Shown here: positions 1 to 9,009 of the stretch, piece after piece
Layout: each line of letters begins with the position of its first letter
Numbering within the stretch: the stretch's first letter is position 1
Source: Ensifer sesbaniae
GTDB taxonomy: Bacteria; Pseudomonadota; Alphaproteobacteria; Rhizobiales; Rhizobiaceae
Assembly: GCF_013283665.1 (NCBI RefSeq)
Contig: NZ_JABEKU010000001.1
Span: forward strand, 2,657,594 to 2,721,593
DNA length: 64,000 nucleotides
Direction of reading: 5' to 3'
The notes under the pieces: model-generated
Databases searched by the model: none
What the model was told of the DNA's origin: nothing
The model's input: the letters and a program-made list of their open reading frames with translations, nothing else
Translations under genes and position numbers: made by a program

Positions 1-1119
1 CAGACTTTCTTCAGCGACGGGATCACCGAGGATATCATCGGCGGCCTCGCGCGGTTCCGCTCGCTTTCCGTCACCGCCGCTAGTTCGTCCTTCAGCTTTC
101 GCGGCAAGCATGCCGACATGCGAGAGATCGGCCGGAAGCTTGGTGTTACCTACCTCGTCGAGGGCAGTATCCGTCGCGCCGGCGAACGGATTCGCATCAC
201 CGCGCAACTGGTTGAAGCTGCCAGCGGAGCGCACCTTTGGTCGGAGCATTACGACCGCAGCCTGACGGATATCTTCACGGTGCAGGACGAGGTGACGCGG
301 ACGATCGTGTCGACCCTAATCGGGCAGATCGAAACCGCCGATCTGCACCAGGTGCTGCGAAAGCCGACGACCAGCCTCGCGGCCTACGAGTTCTACCTGC
401 GGGGACTTGTGCACATCCGCGGCTACGAGCCCGACGACAATCAGCTGGCCCATGCGATGTTCCAGGCGGCTGTCGACCGCGACCCGCAGTTTGCGCTGGC
501 TCATGCCTACTTGGCGCTCGCCATCATCGCCGAGCGCGGCTACGGCAACGCGCCGACGGACGTTCTCGATCAGGCGTTGGCGTTGGCGCGAAAGGCCGTC
601 TCGCTCGATGAGGGTGAAGGCGGCTGCCAGCGCTTGCTGGCGCTTATTCACGTCAATCGCCGCGAATTCGACCTGGCGGAGCGGCATTACCGCCGCGCCT
701 ATCTGCTGAACCCGAACGACGCCAATACGCTGGTGCAGATGGGCGGACTCTTTGCCCGGCGCGGGAAGCTCGATGAGGCGATGGAGTGGATCAACGAGGG
801 CTTCCGGCTGAACCCGTTCCCACCGCCCTGGTACAACGCGGCCCTGGGCAATGCCCTCTACATTCTCGGTCGTTACGAAGAGGCCGCGGCAGCGCTGAAG
901 GAGTTGCCCAATCCCGGCCCGTTCACCCTCGCCCGCCTTGTCGCCTGCCATGCGCAGGCCGGCAACACTGCCGCCGCCGAGGAAACGAAGACCCAGCTTC
1001 TGCGAGTCTGTCCGGACTTCTCGACAGAAGGCTTCATCCACCGCGGCCTATTGCTCGAGCGAGACGAGCACCGTGACCTGTTCCGCCAAGGCCTGCTGAG
1101 GGCGGGACTGCCAAAATGA
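1..1119 (+). CDS. TPR-repeat protein, C-terminal part of a cyclase-type regulator (5' end outside window)
   Basis: The reading frame is open from base 1, so the N-terminus is missing. The first visible residues (QTFFSDGITEDIIGGLARF, then LGVTYLVEGSIRR, then GAHLWSEHYDR) form the conserved TolB-like alpha/beta module found in rhizobial proteins annotated as adenylate/guanylate cyclases with TPR repeats. From about residue 120 the protein is alpha-helical with TPR-like repeats (for example FDLAERHYRRAYLLNPND and GKLDEAMEWINEGFRLNP). If the missing part holds a class III cyclase domain, this would be a cytoplasmic signalling protein whose TPRs bind partners; without it the activity cannot be confirmed. 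It ends at TGA 1117-1119 and converges on the cax gene with only 22 bases between. High confidence in the family, low in the activity. Confidence 0.75.
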   Translation, partial: QTFFSDGITEDIIGGLARFRSLSVTAASSSFSFRGKHADMREIGRKLGVTYLVEGSIRRAGERIRITAQLVEAASGAHLWSEHYDRSLTDIFTVQDEVTRTIVSTLIGQIETADLHQVLRKPTTSLAAYEFYLRGLVHIRGYEPDDNQLAHAMFQAAVDRDPQFALAHAYLALAIIAERGYGNAPTDVLDQALALARKAVSLDEGEGGCQRLLALIHVNRREFDLAERHYRRAYLLNPNDANTLVQMGGLFARRGKLDEAMEWINEGFRLNPFPPPWYNAALGNALYILGRYEEAAAALKELPNPGPFTLARLVACHAQAGNTAAAEETKTQLLRVCPDFSTEGFIHRGLLLERDEHRDLFRQGLLRAGLPK

Positions 1120-1141
1120 AGCGACGGCCGTTAACACCGCC

Positions 1142-2242
1142 TCACGGCTGCACTTGCGGCGGCAGCAGAAACAGCGTCATGCCGAAAATCACATAGACCG
1201 TCAGCGCCAGAACGCCCATGTACCAGGCCGAGCGACCGCTGTTGGAAAGCAGCGTCGCTGCCATGGTCGCGATCAGCATCATGACCACCGCGCCCGGCCA
1301 GAGTTGCAGGTCCATCGGCCGCGGGCCGATCACGTAGCTCAGGAGAACCAGCAGCGGCGCGACGAAGAGCGCGATCTGGGCCGCGCTGCCGAGCGCGACG
1401 CCGACGCTCAAATCGAGCCGGTCCTTGCGCGCCGCCGAGAAGGCCGTCGCAATTTCGGCGGCGGCGCCGACAAGGGCGACCACGACGAAGCCGACGAAAG
1501 CCGGCGTCATGCCGAGCTCCTCGGCAGCCACTTGCACCGATCCCACGAAGACCTCGCTGACCAGCGCCACGAGTACCGTGACCGCCAGCAGCACGCCGAT
1601 GCCCGTCGCCAGCGGCCAGTGCACGCCATCCTCGCCATGCTCGGAGCCGGCAGAGGTGAAGAGCTCGCGGTGGGTGCGGAGCGAAAACAGCATCCAGAGC
1701 CCATAGACGACGATCAGCACGATGGAGAGACCGGCGCTCAGCTGCTGGGTAAAGGCGGTTTCCGGCAGGCCGTCGGCACTGCCGATCAGCGATGGCACCA
1801 GCACGGCGACGGTCGCCAGGAACAGGAGACTCGCCTGGAAGCGTGCATTCACCCGGTTGAACTCCTGGAGATGGTAGCGCAGTCCGCCGAAGAGAAATGC
1901 GCCGCCCAGCATGAACAGCGTGTTGGTGACGATCGCACCGGCGATCGATGCCTTGACCAGCAGGTACTGGCCGGCATTGAGCGCCATCAGCGCGATGACG
2001 AGTTCCGTCAGGTTGCCGAGCGTGGCGTTGAGGAGAGCACCGATCGTATCGCCGGTTCGTGCCGCGACCGCCTCCGTCGCCTGGCTGAGAAGCGCCGCAA
2101 GCGGCACGATCGCGGCCACCGACAAGAGGAAGAGCAAGGTGTGTGCGCCGGGCCAGATATGCTCTCCCGCGATTGCCACGGGCACGAAAACGAGCAGCCA
2201 CAGAATGGGTGTCCGGCGAACATATTCAAACGCATTGGCCAT
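1142..2242 (-). CDS. cax: Ca2+/H+ antiporter (CaCA family)
   Basis: An integral inner-membrane cation/proton exchanger of about 366 residues with roughly eleven hydrophobic segments. The two alpha-repeat signatures of the CaCA superfamily are visible: GALLNATLGNLTELVIALMA in the first half and FVGFVVVALVGAAAEIATAF in the second, each with the acidic residue expected for ion binding. It would export Ca2+ from the cytoplasm using the proton gradient. The start is the ATG at 2242, not the longer frame, because GAGGGGGA lies just upstream and the N-terminal extension of the longer frame does not look like protein. It is transcribed alone, convergent with the TPR gene and divergent from the ATPase gene at 2591. 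Confidence 0.9.
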   Translation of the reverse strand: MANAFEYVRRTPILWLLVFVPVAIAGEHIWPGAHTLLFLLSVAAIVPLAALLSQATEAVAARTGDTIGALLNATLGNLTELVIALMALNAGQYLLVKASIAGAIVTNTLFMLGGAFLFGGLRYHLQEFNRVNARFQASLLFLATVAVLVPSLIGSADGLPETAFTQQLSAGLSIVLIVVYGLWMLFSLRTHRELFTSAGSEHGEDGVHWPLATGIGVLLAVTVLVALVSEVFVGSVQVAAEELGMTPAFVGFVVVALVGAAAEIATAFSAARKDRLDLSVGVALGSAAQIALFVAPLLVLLSYVIGPRPMDLQLWPGAVVMMLIATMAATLLSNSGRSAWYMGVLALTVYVIFGMTLFLLPPQVQP

Positions 2243-2590
2243 AATCGTTCCCCCTCGCCAACCCCGCAGGCGCCGGTGATCTGCACACGCCTCACGGTCG
2301 TCCGATCGGCCGGGAGAGCGACGAATGCGGTTGGTCACCAGCGACTATTCCGTATGGGGCACGGGACCGCATTGACTTTGATCAAGTCACACGTTGGACC
2401 GGCGCCCGCCCGATCGGCTTCGGCGGCTCGGCGCGCAGCACCAGCGAGGAAGCGAGATCTCAGAGACAACGCGCGATGAGGCAGACGCCGCGTCCTGTAA
2501 ATGGCGGACGCCAGTCTTCGAGAGCCGCGTCAGCCCGTACTACTCCGCCTGCAGCTCCGCGAAACCACTTGTTAAATCCCCCCGGCTAAC

Positions 2591-4663
2591 ATGAGCGGCT
2601 GTGATGCCGGGGGTTTTGCGTTGCTGAACAATGAACTTCATTCCTCGATCCGCGCAGGAGAGCAGGATCGCCGTGACGGGCTGAAGCCCGGCAACCGGTT
2701 CCTGGGGCGTGTCGTTGCGTGCAACGGCGCGCGCGCCACCATCGCGGCCGTCGCCGAAAACGGCGAGACGTCGCTGACCGAACTTTGGTCGGTCGGGCGG
2801 CTGATCTCGATTTCCGTCGGCAGAAACCGTGTCGTGGCTCTGGTCTATTCGATGCAGACCGCCTCGGCCGAATGGGGCGAGGAAGCCAACAACACCTTCC
2901 GCATCGAAGTCGAGTTGATGGGCGAGGTCCACATCGGGCCCGATGGACGCGAGGAGTTTTCCGCCGGCATCAGCCAATATCCCTATCTCGGCGCCCTCGT
3001 GCACCGCATTCGCGCTGCCGACCTTGCCCGCATCTACGATTCCGGCCGCAGCGATAGCTGCATCATCGGCAAGCTCACCCAGGATGAAAGCCTCGACGCG
3101 ACGATCCACGTCCCCTCGATGCTCGCCAAGCACTTCGCCATCGTCGGCACGACCGGCGTCGGCAAATCGACCGCGGTCACGCTCTTGCTCAACAAGGCGA
3201 TCGCCTCCGATCCGAAGCTGCGCGTGCTGATCCTCGACCCGCACAACGAGTTCGCCGCCGCCTTCCCGGAGCTTGCGGTCGTCATCGACACCGACACGCT
3301 CGACCTGCCCTTCTGGTTCTTCCGCCTCGAGGAATTTGCCGAGGTGATCTTCCGCGGCCGCCCGGCGCCGCCGGACGAGCTCGACATGCTGCGCGACATC
3401 ATTCCCGAAGCGAAGAAGGCTTTCCGGGGAGGCGAATCCAGCCTCATGCGGCGCCAGACCGAGAAAAGCTCGATCACCGCGGATACACCGGTGCCCTACC
3501 GCATCGCCGACCTCCTGGCCCTGATCGACGAACGCATCGGCAGGCTCGAGGGGCGCAACGACAAGCCGCATCTGCGTTCCCTCAAGGTCAAGATCGTCTC
3601 GGCGATCAACGATCCGCGCTACCATTTCATGTTCTCCTCGAACACCATTACCGACACCATCCAGGACACGATCGCCAAGATCTTCCGCATTCCCGGCGAT
3701 GGGAAGCCGATCGCCACCTTCGAGCTTGCCGGCATTCCCTCGGAAGTCGTCAATTCCGTCGCTTCGGTGCTCTGCCGCATGGCCTTCGAAATCGGCCTGT
3801 GGAGCAATGGCGGCATTCATATGCTCGTCGTCTGTGAGGAGGCGCACCGCTACGTGCCGGCCGATCCCTCGCTCGGCTTCCTGCCGACCCGCCAGGCGAT
3901 TGCCCGCATCGCCAAGGAGGGCCGCAAATACGGCGTCTCGCTCGGCGTCATCACCCAGCGCCCCGGCGAGCTCGACCCGACGATCCTTTCGCAATGCTCG
4001 ACGGTGTTTGCCATGCGGCTTGCCAACGACCGCGACCAGGAGATCATCCGTTCGGCCATTCCGAACTCCTCGACCTCGACCACCAGCTTCATCTCCTCGA
4101 TCGGCAACGGCGAAGCGATCGCCTTCGGTGAGGCCGTCGCGGTGCCGATGCGCATGCGCTTTTCCCGCGTCTCCGAAGAGCGCCTGCCGCGCGCCCACGG
4201 CATCGTCGACCGGATCGACGAGGATGCGCCGCCAACCGTCGATCTGCGTTCGATCGTCAGCCGCATGCGGGCGATCAACGGGCCGGATATTTCCTCCTTC
4301 CAGCAGAGCTACATGGCAGCGTCGACCGGCAGCGAAGAGCGTCTCTGGGACAGCGAACTCGGGGCCGGATCCGCAAGCGAGACGGAGCAAGGCTTCGCGG
4401 ACTCGGCTCTGGCTGTCGAGCCCTACCGCCCGGACATGCTTCCACGCAGCACCATTTCCCCCAATCCCGAGCTGGAGCGCTTCAACCAGATCCGCCAACA
4501 GCTTCTGAACGAAAAGCCCGCGGCCGAGCAGCCAGCGCCCCGCTTCGGAGCGGCGGCGCCGACCGGCCCCGGCACCCCGGCCGCCGGCGACCGACCCCGC
4601 GAAGGGTCGCTCCGGGAAAGCCTGCTGAAGCGGCCGCTCGGCAGCATCATCCGCAAGACCTAA
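2591..4663 (+). CDS. HerA-like ATPase (DUF87 / VirB4-FtsK type)
   Basis: A 690-residue P-loop ATPase of the HerA/FtsK superfamily. Residues 30-110 form a HAS-barrel-like N-terminal domain. Walker A is GTTGVGKST at 186-194, followed by LILDPHNEF. Walker B lies near residue 410 (MLVVCEEAHRYVP), and a Gln/Arg sensor region follows (GVITQRPGELDPTILSQC). The last ~130 residues are low-complexity and Pro/Ala-rich. Archaeal HerA works with the NurA nuclease as a DNA translocase in end resection. No nurA, SIR2 or nuclease gene is next to it here, so its role is unknown; a solitary chromosomal HerA-like protein appears common in rhizobia. ATG 2591 is the first ATG in frame, but upstream Shine-Dalgarno evidence is weak. 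Confidence 0.8.
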   Translation: MSGCDAGGFALLNNELHSSIRAGEQDRRDGLKPGNRFLGRVVACNGARATIAAVAENGETSLTELWSVGRLISISVGRNRVVALVYSMQTASAEWGEEANNTFRIEVELMGEVHIGPDGREEFSAGISQYPYLGALVHRIRAADLARIYDSGRSDSCIIGKLTQDESLDATIHVPSMLAKHFAIVGTTGVGKSTAVTLLLNKAIASDPKLRVLILDPHNEFAAAFPELAVVIDTDTLDLPFWFFRLEEFAEVIFRGRPAPPDELDMLRDIIPEAKKAFRGGESSLMRRQTEKSSITADTPVPYRIADLLALIDERIGRLEGRNDKPHLRSLKVKIVSAINDPRYHFMFSSNTITDTIQDTIAKIFRIPGDGKPIATFELAGIPSEVVNSVASVLCRMAFEIGLWSNGGIHMLVVCEEAHRYVPADPSLGFLPTRQAIARIAKEGRKYGVSLGVITQRPGELDPTILSQCSTVFAMRLANDRDQEIIRSAIPNSSTSTTSFISSIGNGEAIAFGEAVAVPMRMRFSRVSEERLPRAHGIVDRIDEDAPPTVDLRSIVSRMRAINGPDISSFQQSYMAASTGSEERLWDSELGAGSASETEQGFADSALAVEPYRPDMLPRSTISPNPELERFNQIRQQLLNEKPAAEQPAPRFGAAAPTGPGTPAAGDRPREGSLRESLLKRPLGSIIRKT

Positions 4664-4735
4664 CGCAAGTCGCGCAAAAGTGCGCGGTTTTGCGATAACG
4701 ATATGCGAAATATCAAAGACTTAAGCGCAAGGAGC
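4664..4735 (+). repeat. Palindromic repeat, family C copy 1
   Basis: GTCGCGCAAAAGTGCGCGG followed by TTTTGCGATAACGATATGC, with a tail containing CAAAGACTTAAGCGCAAGGA. The core recurs at 20441-20486 and 35903-35950. It sits right after the HerA-like gene stop codon. The ends GTCGC and GCGATAACGAYATGC are partly complementary, so the RNA could fold. Confidence 0.7.
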
Positions 4736-5011
4736 GAATCCGAGGGTCGCGACGCGTTAGCGCTCACGCGGGGCCATGCTGGCGCGCACCTGGCCTTGTC
4801 GGGGAAATTGGGCCGCCGTTAGAATACAGGTTATGATTGTCTCGTGATCCCCTGTCGACCAAGCCGCGATTCCTCATTTGCTCGGCGGCAAAAGACTCCT
4901 TGGAATGCCACGGAACCTTTACGACGCCGCGCCGTTGGTCTGCGCGATCCTGTGGCGCGGAGAGCCGGCGGATCTTCAAGCAATCGACGAAAGTGGAGTG
5001 AGGAGGCCGCC

Positions 5012-5413
5012 ATGGTCGCAAGCGTTACCCCTTTTTTGATGTTTCAGGATGGCGTGGCGGAGCAGGCCATGGCCTTCTACATCTCGCTGTTCCCGAATGC
5101 CGAGGTCCTGGAGATCGAGCACTACGGCCCGGGCGAACAGGGCCCTGAAGGCAGCATCAAGGTCGCACTCTTCCGGCTCGGCGCACAGAGGGTCAGGTGC
5201 ATCGACAGCCCCATCAAGCACGCCTTCGATTTTACCCCGTCCTTCTCTTTCTTCGTCGAATGCCAGAGCGAGGACGAGATCATCACGCTCGCGACCATGC
5301 TGGCCGAGGGCGGTACCGTGCTGATGCCGCTCGACAATTACGGATTCAGCCAGCGCTTTACCTGGGTCAACGACCGCTTCGGCGTGTCCTGGCAGTTGAA
5401 CCTCGCCGACTGA
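5012..5413 (+). CDS. VOC superfamily protein, PhnB/3-demethylubiquinone methyltransferase-like fold
   Basis: 133 residues with the YxxLFPNAEV and SFSFFVECQSEDEI patterns of the PhnB-like (glyoxalase-fold, so-called 3-dmu-9_3-mt) family. These are small cytoplasmic beta-alpha-beta-beta-beta proteins; family names that mention demethylubiquinone methyltransferase are historical, and there is no methyltransferase motif. The start is ATG 5012, preceded by GAGGAGG-type Shine-Dalgarno sequence (GTGAGGAGGCCGCC); the longer frame from 4844 is rejected because its extra residues are unlike protein. The substrate is unknown. It lies alone between the ATPase gene and the convergent miaA. Confidence 0.8.
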   Translation: MVASVTPFLMFQDGVAEQAMAFYISLFPNAEVLEIEHYGPGEQGPEGSIKVALFRLGAQRVRCIDSPIKHAFDFTPSFSFFVECQSEDEIITLATMLAEGGTVLMPLDNYGFSQRFTWVNDRFGVSWQLNLAD

Positions 5414-5435
5414 GCCATCCTGGCCGCCGCCTGCC

Positions 5436-6347
5436 CTACAGCACCGCCTCGGCGCTCTCGATGCGCCGCCAGCTCTCGTCGAGTTGGTTGCGAAACCAGG
5501 TCATCTGGCGCTTGGCATATTGACGCGTGGCAGCGGCACCCATCTCGATCACCTCGGCCTCGCCCAGTTCGCCCCTCAAAAGTGCCGCGATCTGGCTGAC
5601 GCCGATCGCCTTCATGACGGGCATTTCCGGCGGCAGGTCGAGCGAAAGCAGCGCCCGCACTTCATCGATCGCGCCGCCGGCAAGCATCAGTGCGAAGCGG
5701 CGGTTGATGCGATCGTGCAGGAGCTTGCGCTCCGGCAGAACCACGTATTTTTCCGCCCGGTCCGGATCGACGATCATGGGGCCGTTCTGCCGCTGGAAGA
5801 AGCGGATCGGCCTGCCGGTCGCCTCCACCACTTCGAGCGCGCGGGCGATCCGCTGGCCGTCGCCGACGTTCAACGTCGCCGCCGTTTCCGGGTCCTCGGC
5901 ACTCAGCGCGCGATGCAGCGCTTCAGGCCCTTCCGCCTTCAGCCGTTCACGCAGACGCTCGCGGATCGCGGCCGGGATCTCGGGCATGTCCGAGAGGCCA
6001 CCGGTCAACGCCTTGAAATAGAGCCCGGTGCCGCCGACGAAGACCGGCAGCCGCCCCTCCTGCCTGAGCCTGGCAACGAGCGCCTGCGCCTCACGCACCC
6101 AGGCGCCGGTGGAATAGGCCGCGGCCGCTGGCACATGGCCGTAGAGGTAGTGTTCCACGCCGCCCATATCCCGATCGTCGGGTCGCGCCGTCAGCAGCCG
6201 CAGCGTGTCATAGACCTGCATGCTGTCGGCATTGACGACCACGCCGTCATGCCGGCGCGCCAGCTCGACGGCAAGCGCAGACTTGCCGCTGGCCGTCGGC
6301 CCGGTTATCAGGATCGCGTCGCTCTCGGTTTCAAGGTTATTGTCCAT
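5436..6347 (-). CDS. miaA: tRNA dimethylallyltransferase
   Basis: 303 residues. MiaA transfers the dimethylallyl group of DMAPP to N6 of A37 in tRNAs that read codons starting with U. The P-loop GPTASGKS is at residues 16-23, followed by the conserved NADSMQVYD and GGTGLYFKAL blocks, and the C-terminal KAIGVSQI and TRQYAKRQMTWFRNQ motifs are intact. The start is ATG 6347. The frame continues upstream to 6374, but that would run into serB. The ATG shares bases 6346-6347 with the ATG of the divergent serB, so its promoter has to lie inside serB coding sequence unless the longer start is used. Cytoplasmic. Confidence 0.95.
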   Translation of the reverse strand: MDNNLETESDAILITGPTASGKSALAVELARRHDGVVVNADSMQVYDTLRLLTARPDDRDMGGVEHYLYGHVPAAAAYSTGAWVREAQALVARLRQEGRLPVFVGGTGLYFKALTGGLSDMPEIPAAIRERLRERLKAEGPEALHRALSAEDPETAATLNVGDGQRIARALEVVEATGRPIRFFQRQNGPMIVDPDRAEKYVVLPERKLLHDRINRRFALMLAGGAIDEVRALLSLDLPPEMPVMKAIGVSQIAALLRGELGEAEVIEMGAAATRQYAKRQMTWFRNQLDESWRRIESAEAVL

Positions 6348-7233
6348 GGCTCTCGTTGCCACGCTTATCGCCAATCCGTCAAATCCTGTTCTGACGCCCG
6401 CGCTCGCGGAAGCGGCTGCCGATGCCGTCGAGGCGTCCGGCCTCTACTGGTTGGCCGATGGCGTCGCCTGCGACATCGCGCTGACCGACGGCACCGATCC
6501 GGATGCGGCCGAAGCGCTGCTGCGTGCCGAAATCGGCACCGCTGCCATCGACGTCGCCGTGCAGGACGCCGAGAGCCGCCGCAAGAAATTGCTGATCGCC
6601 GACATGGATTCGACGATGATCGGTCAGGAATGCATCGACGAACTGGCCGCCGAAGTCGGCCTCAAGGATAAGGTGGCGGCCATCACCGCCCGCGCCATGA
6701 ACGGCGAGATCGCCTTCGAGCCGGCCCTGATCGAACGCGTCGCACTGCTGAAGGGCCTGCCGCTCAGCGTCGTCGACGAGGTGATCGCCAAGCGCATCAC
6801 GCTGACGCCAGGCGGGCGACAACTGATCGCGACGATGAAGAGCAAGGGCCACTACACCGCGCTCGTCTCCGGCGGCTTCACCGTCTTCACTGGGCCGATC
6901 GCCAAGATGCTCGGCTTCGACGAGAACCGCGCCAACACGCTGCTTGCCGAAGCGGGTATCCTGACCGGCGAGGTCGCCAACCCCATTCTCGGCAAACAGG
7001 CCAAGGTTGATGCCCTCATCGACATCGCCGCTCGCCTCGGCATCTCGACGGGCGAAGCCCTCGCCGTCGGCGATGGCGCCAACGATCTCGGCATGATCCA
7101 GCTCGCCGGCACCGGCGTCGCACTGCACGCCAAGCCCGTGGTCGCCGAACAGGCCAAGGTTCGCATCGACCACGGCGACCTGACCGCCCTTCTCTATCTC
7201 CAGGGCTATCGCAAGACGGACTTCGTCGGATGA
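6346..7233 (+). CDS. serB: Phosphoserine phosphatase
   Basis: 295 residues, HAD superfamily. It catalyses the last step of serine synthesis, from phosphoserine to serine and phosphate. The nucleophile motif DMDSTMIGQE starts at D86 (DxDxT), SGGFTVF gives motif II, and GDGANDLGMI near residue 243 gives the acidic Mg2+ site. The first ~80 residues form the ACT-like N-terminal extension of the longer SerB subtype. ATG 6346 is chosen over the earlier in-frame start at 6220 because the extra residues are antisense to miaA. Its stop codon overlaps the ATG of the GNAT gene (ATGA at 7230-7233), so the two are probably translationally coupled. Confidence 0.95.
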   Translation: MALVATLIANPSNPVLTPALAEAAADAVEASGLYWLADGVACDIALTDGTDPDAAEALLRAEIGTAAIDVAVQDAESRRKKLLIADMDSTMIGQECIDELAAEVGLKDKVAAITARAMNGEIAFEPALIERVALLKGLPLSVVDEVIAKRITLTPGGRQLIATMKSKGHYTALVSGGFTVFTGPIAKMLGFDENRANTLLAEAGILTGEVANPILGKQAKVDALIDIAARLGISTGEALAVGDGANDLGMIQLAGTGVALHAKPVVAEQAKVRIDHGDLTALLYLQGYRKTDFVG

Positions 7234-7796
7234 TCATCTCAGAGACCGACCGGCTGCGCATTCGCGCCTGGAAGGACAGCGATCGCGATCTCTTCTTCGA
7301 GATCAACAGCGACGCCAAGGTCATGGAATTCTTTCCCTTCCGCCGCAATCGCGCGGAGGCGGACGCGCTCTTCGATCGTGTCGGCCGCGGCATCGCCGAA
7401 ACCGGCCTCGGTTTCTTCGCCATAGCGCTGAGGGCCGACGACCGCCCGATCGGCTTCTGCGGCCTTGCCTTGACGGATCTGGAACCGCACTTTCCCGATG
7501 GCACGGTCGAGATCGGCTGGCGGTTGGCGGTTCCCTTTTGGGGCAAAGGCTATGTCACCGAAGCTGCCTCCGATTTACTGCGTTACGGCTTCGAGGAAAA
7601 AGGTCTGGGCGAGATCGTTTCCTTCGCCGTCGCCGCCAACACTCGCTCGACGGCGGTGATGCAACGGCTAGGCATGCGCTGCGACATGAACCGCGACTTC
7701 GACCACCCCCGCGTTCCCGTCGACCAGCCGGCACTGCTACGCCATGTGCTCTACGCCATCAGCGCCAGCGAGTGGCGTTTTAGGGCTGGCGCTTAA
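7230..7796 (+). CDS. GNAT acetyltransferase, RimJ/RimL type
   Basis: 188 residues of the RimJ/RimL-like GNAT branch (ETDRLRIRAWKDSD at the start, then VEIGWRLAVPFWGKGYVTEA, the acetyl-CoA-binding segment, and NTRSTAVMQRLGM). It transfers acetyl from acetyl-CoA to an amine, possibly a protein N-terminus or a small molecule; the substrate cannot be deduced. Its start overlaps the serB stop by four bases, so it is expressed with serB. Its final codons are directly followed by a RIME-like palindromic repeat. Confidence 0.88.
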   Translation: MIISETDRLRIRAWKDSDRDLFFEINSDAKVMEFFPFRRNRAEADALFDRVGRGIAETGLGFFAIALRADDRPIGFCGLALTDLEPHFPDGTVEIGWRLAVPFWGKGYVTEAASDLLRYGFEEKGLGEIVSFAVAANTRSTAVMQRLGMRCDMNRDFDHPRVPVDQPALLRHVLYAISASEWRFRAGA

Positions 7797-7815
7797 CAAT
7801 CGGCCATTTGGCGTA

Positions 7816-7980
7816 GCCCCTCCCTGTCCTGCCGGACATCTCTCCCCGCACGCGGGGAGAGATCTGCCAGCAGCAAGGCGCCTGCCCACTTCAACGTTGA
7901 GGAATGCCGGGCGCTCGCTGATTACGTCCTTCTCCCCGCGAGCGGGGAGAAGGTGGCGGCAGCCGGATGAGGGGCATGCG
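7816..7980. repeat. RIME-like palindromic repeat pair
   Basis: Two palindromes about 100 bases apart, CTCTCCCCGC-acgc-GGGGAGAG type near 7840-7863 and CTTCTCCCCGC-gagc-GGGGAGAAG at 7929-7952, followed by GGATGAGGGGCATG. The two-palindrome layout is that of the Rhizobium intergenic mosaic element (RIME) described from Sinorhizobium. It lies between convergent genes (GNAT and LysR). Related copies are at 49185-49235 and 51040-51206. Confidence 0.8.
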
Positions 7981-8014
7981 TTGCGGCCGATCCCCATCCG
8001 CCCGATACCCCGCC

Positions 8015-8917
8015 TCACCTCTCCCGCCCCGCCCCCGGATATCTCCGCTCGACCCATGCGACAAAGGCCTGCGCCGCGTCCGACAGCGCCTCGAAGCGCC
8101 GCACCACGAGAAAGAACGCGCCAAAGGGCACCGACACGTCGAAGGGCTGGATCAACCGGCCGGCGGCGATGTCGTCGCGCGCATGGTCGCGGTCGATCAG
8201 CCCGACGCCGCTGCCCCTGAGCGTCGCCTGCAGCACCATCGAACCATCAGCAAAGATGGCGCCGCGCTCCAGCTTGACCGGGTCGGCGCCGGCGGCCGCG
8301 AACCATTGTTCCCAAAGCTGCCAGTTTTCCTCGTGCAACAGCGCGTGCTGCAACAGGTCTTCGGGCCGATCGAGCGGCCTTCCGGCGGCGGCCAGCGCCG
8401 GCGCGATCACCGGGAACATCTCGACCTTCGCCAAGGGTCGCGCCTCGACCCGCGGCCAGGAACGGGCGGTAGCGCTGTGGCGGATGGCGATATCCGCATC
8501 GCCGCCGCGAAACTCGACCAGCCGGGTATCGGCATCGATCATCAGATCGATCTCCGGATGCGCCTCCTGGAACTCCTGCAGATGCGGCACCAGCCAGCAG
8601 CCGGCGAAAGACGGCTCGGCGCTGACCTTCAGGGTCTGCGAGAGCCGCCACCCCGAGAGCATGTCGAGGCGCTCGCCCACCATGTCGAACGCCGCCGTCA
8701 ACACGCCGAGCAGGGCGCGGCCATCGGCGGTCAGGCGGACGCTGCGGTGATGCCGCTCGAACAGCGGCCGGCCGATCAAATCCTCGAGCTCGCGCACCTG
8801 CCGGCTGATCGCCGCCTGCGAGACGAAAAGCTCGGCGGCAGCCAGCGTGAAGCTTTCGAGTCGCCCGGCCGCCTCGAAACTCCGCAACGCTGTCAGGGGC
8901 AAGCGGCCGCGCTTCAT
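8015..8917 (-). CDS. LysR-family transcriptional regulator, GcvA-like
   Basis: 300 residues. The N-terminal winged helix-turn-helix (LTALRSFEAAGRLESFTLAA, then VSQAAISRQVRELED and GRPLFERHHRSVRLT) is followed by a LysR substrate-binding domain with the GcvA-type pattern LLHEENWQLWEQWFAAAG. Members usually control a divergently transcribed gene; here the divergent reading frame is only the 36-codon ORF at 9010. The start is ATG 8917; the TTG at 8929 in the same frame lacks support. The 92-base gap to the small ORF holds an inverted repeat CCTCAA...TTGAGG (about 8924-8960) that could be its operator. Confidence 0.88.
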   Translation of the reverse strand: MKRGRLPLTALRSFEAAGRLESFTLAAAELFVSQAAISRQVRELEDLIGRPLFERHHRSVRLTADGRALLGVLTAAFDMVGERLDMLSGWRLSQTLKVSAEPSFAGCWLVPHLQEFQEAHPEIDLMIDADTRLVEFRGGDADIAIRHSATARSWPRVEARPLAKVEMFPVIAPALAAAGRPLDRPEDLLQHALLHEENWQLWEQWFAAAGADPVKLERGAIFADGSMVLQATLRGSGVGLIDRDHARDDIAAGRLIQPFDVSVPFGAFFLVVRRFEALSDAAQAFVAWVERRYPGAGRER

Positions 8918-9009
8918 GCATAACCTCAAGTCATCCGAGAGCGATAGTAAACTCGTTTGAGGGGCGCGGGCAAGTGCGGTGAAATGGGAACCCGGAAGGA
9001 GGTTCAGCC

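Noticed and set aside
2371-2390. TTGATCAAGTCA considered as an FNR/FixK box
   Set aside because: Only one half (TTGAT) fits; the second half is TCACA instead of ATCAA.
2540-4498. 652-codon ORF on the minus strand
   Set aside because: Antisense shadow of the HerA-like ATPase, with Arg/Asp/Gly-rich composition.
7738-8057. ORFs through the repeat after the GNAT gene
   Set aside because: They read through RIME-like palindromes (for example SPHAGR / SPRAGR peptides) and are typical repeat artefacts.
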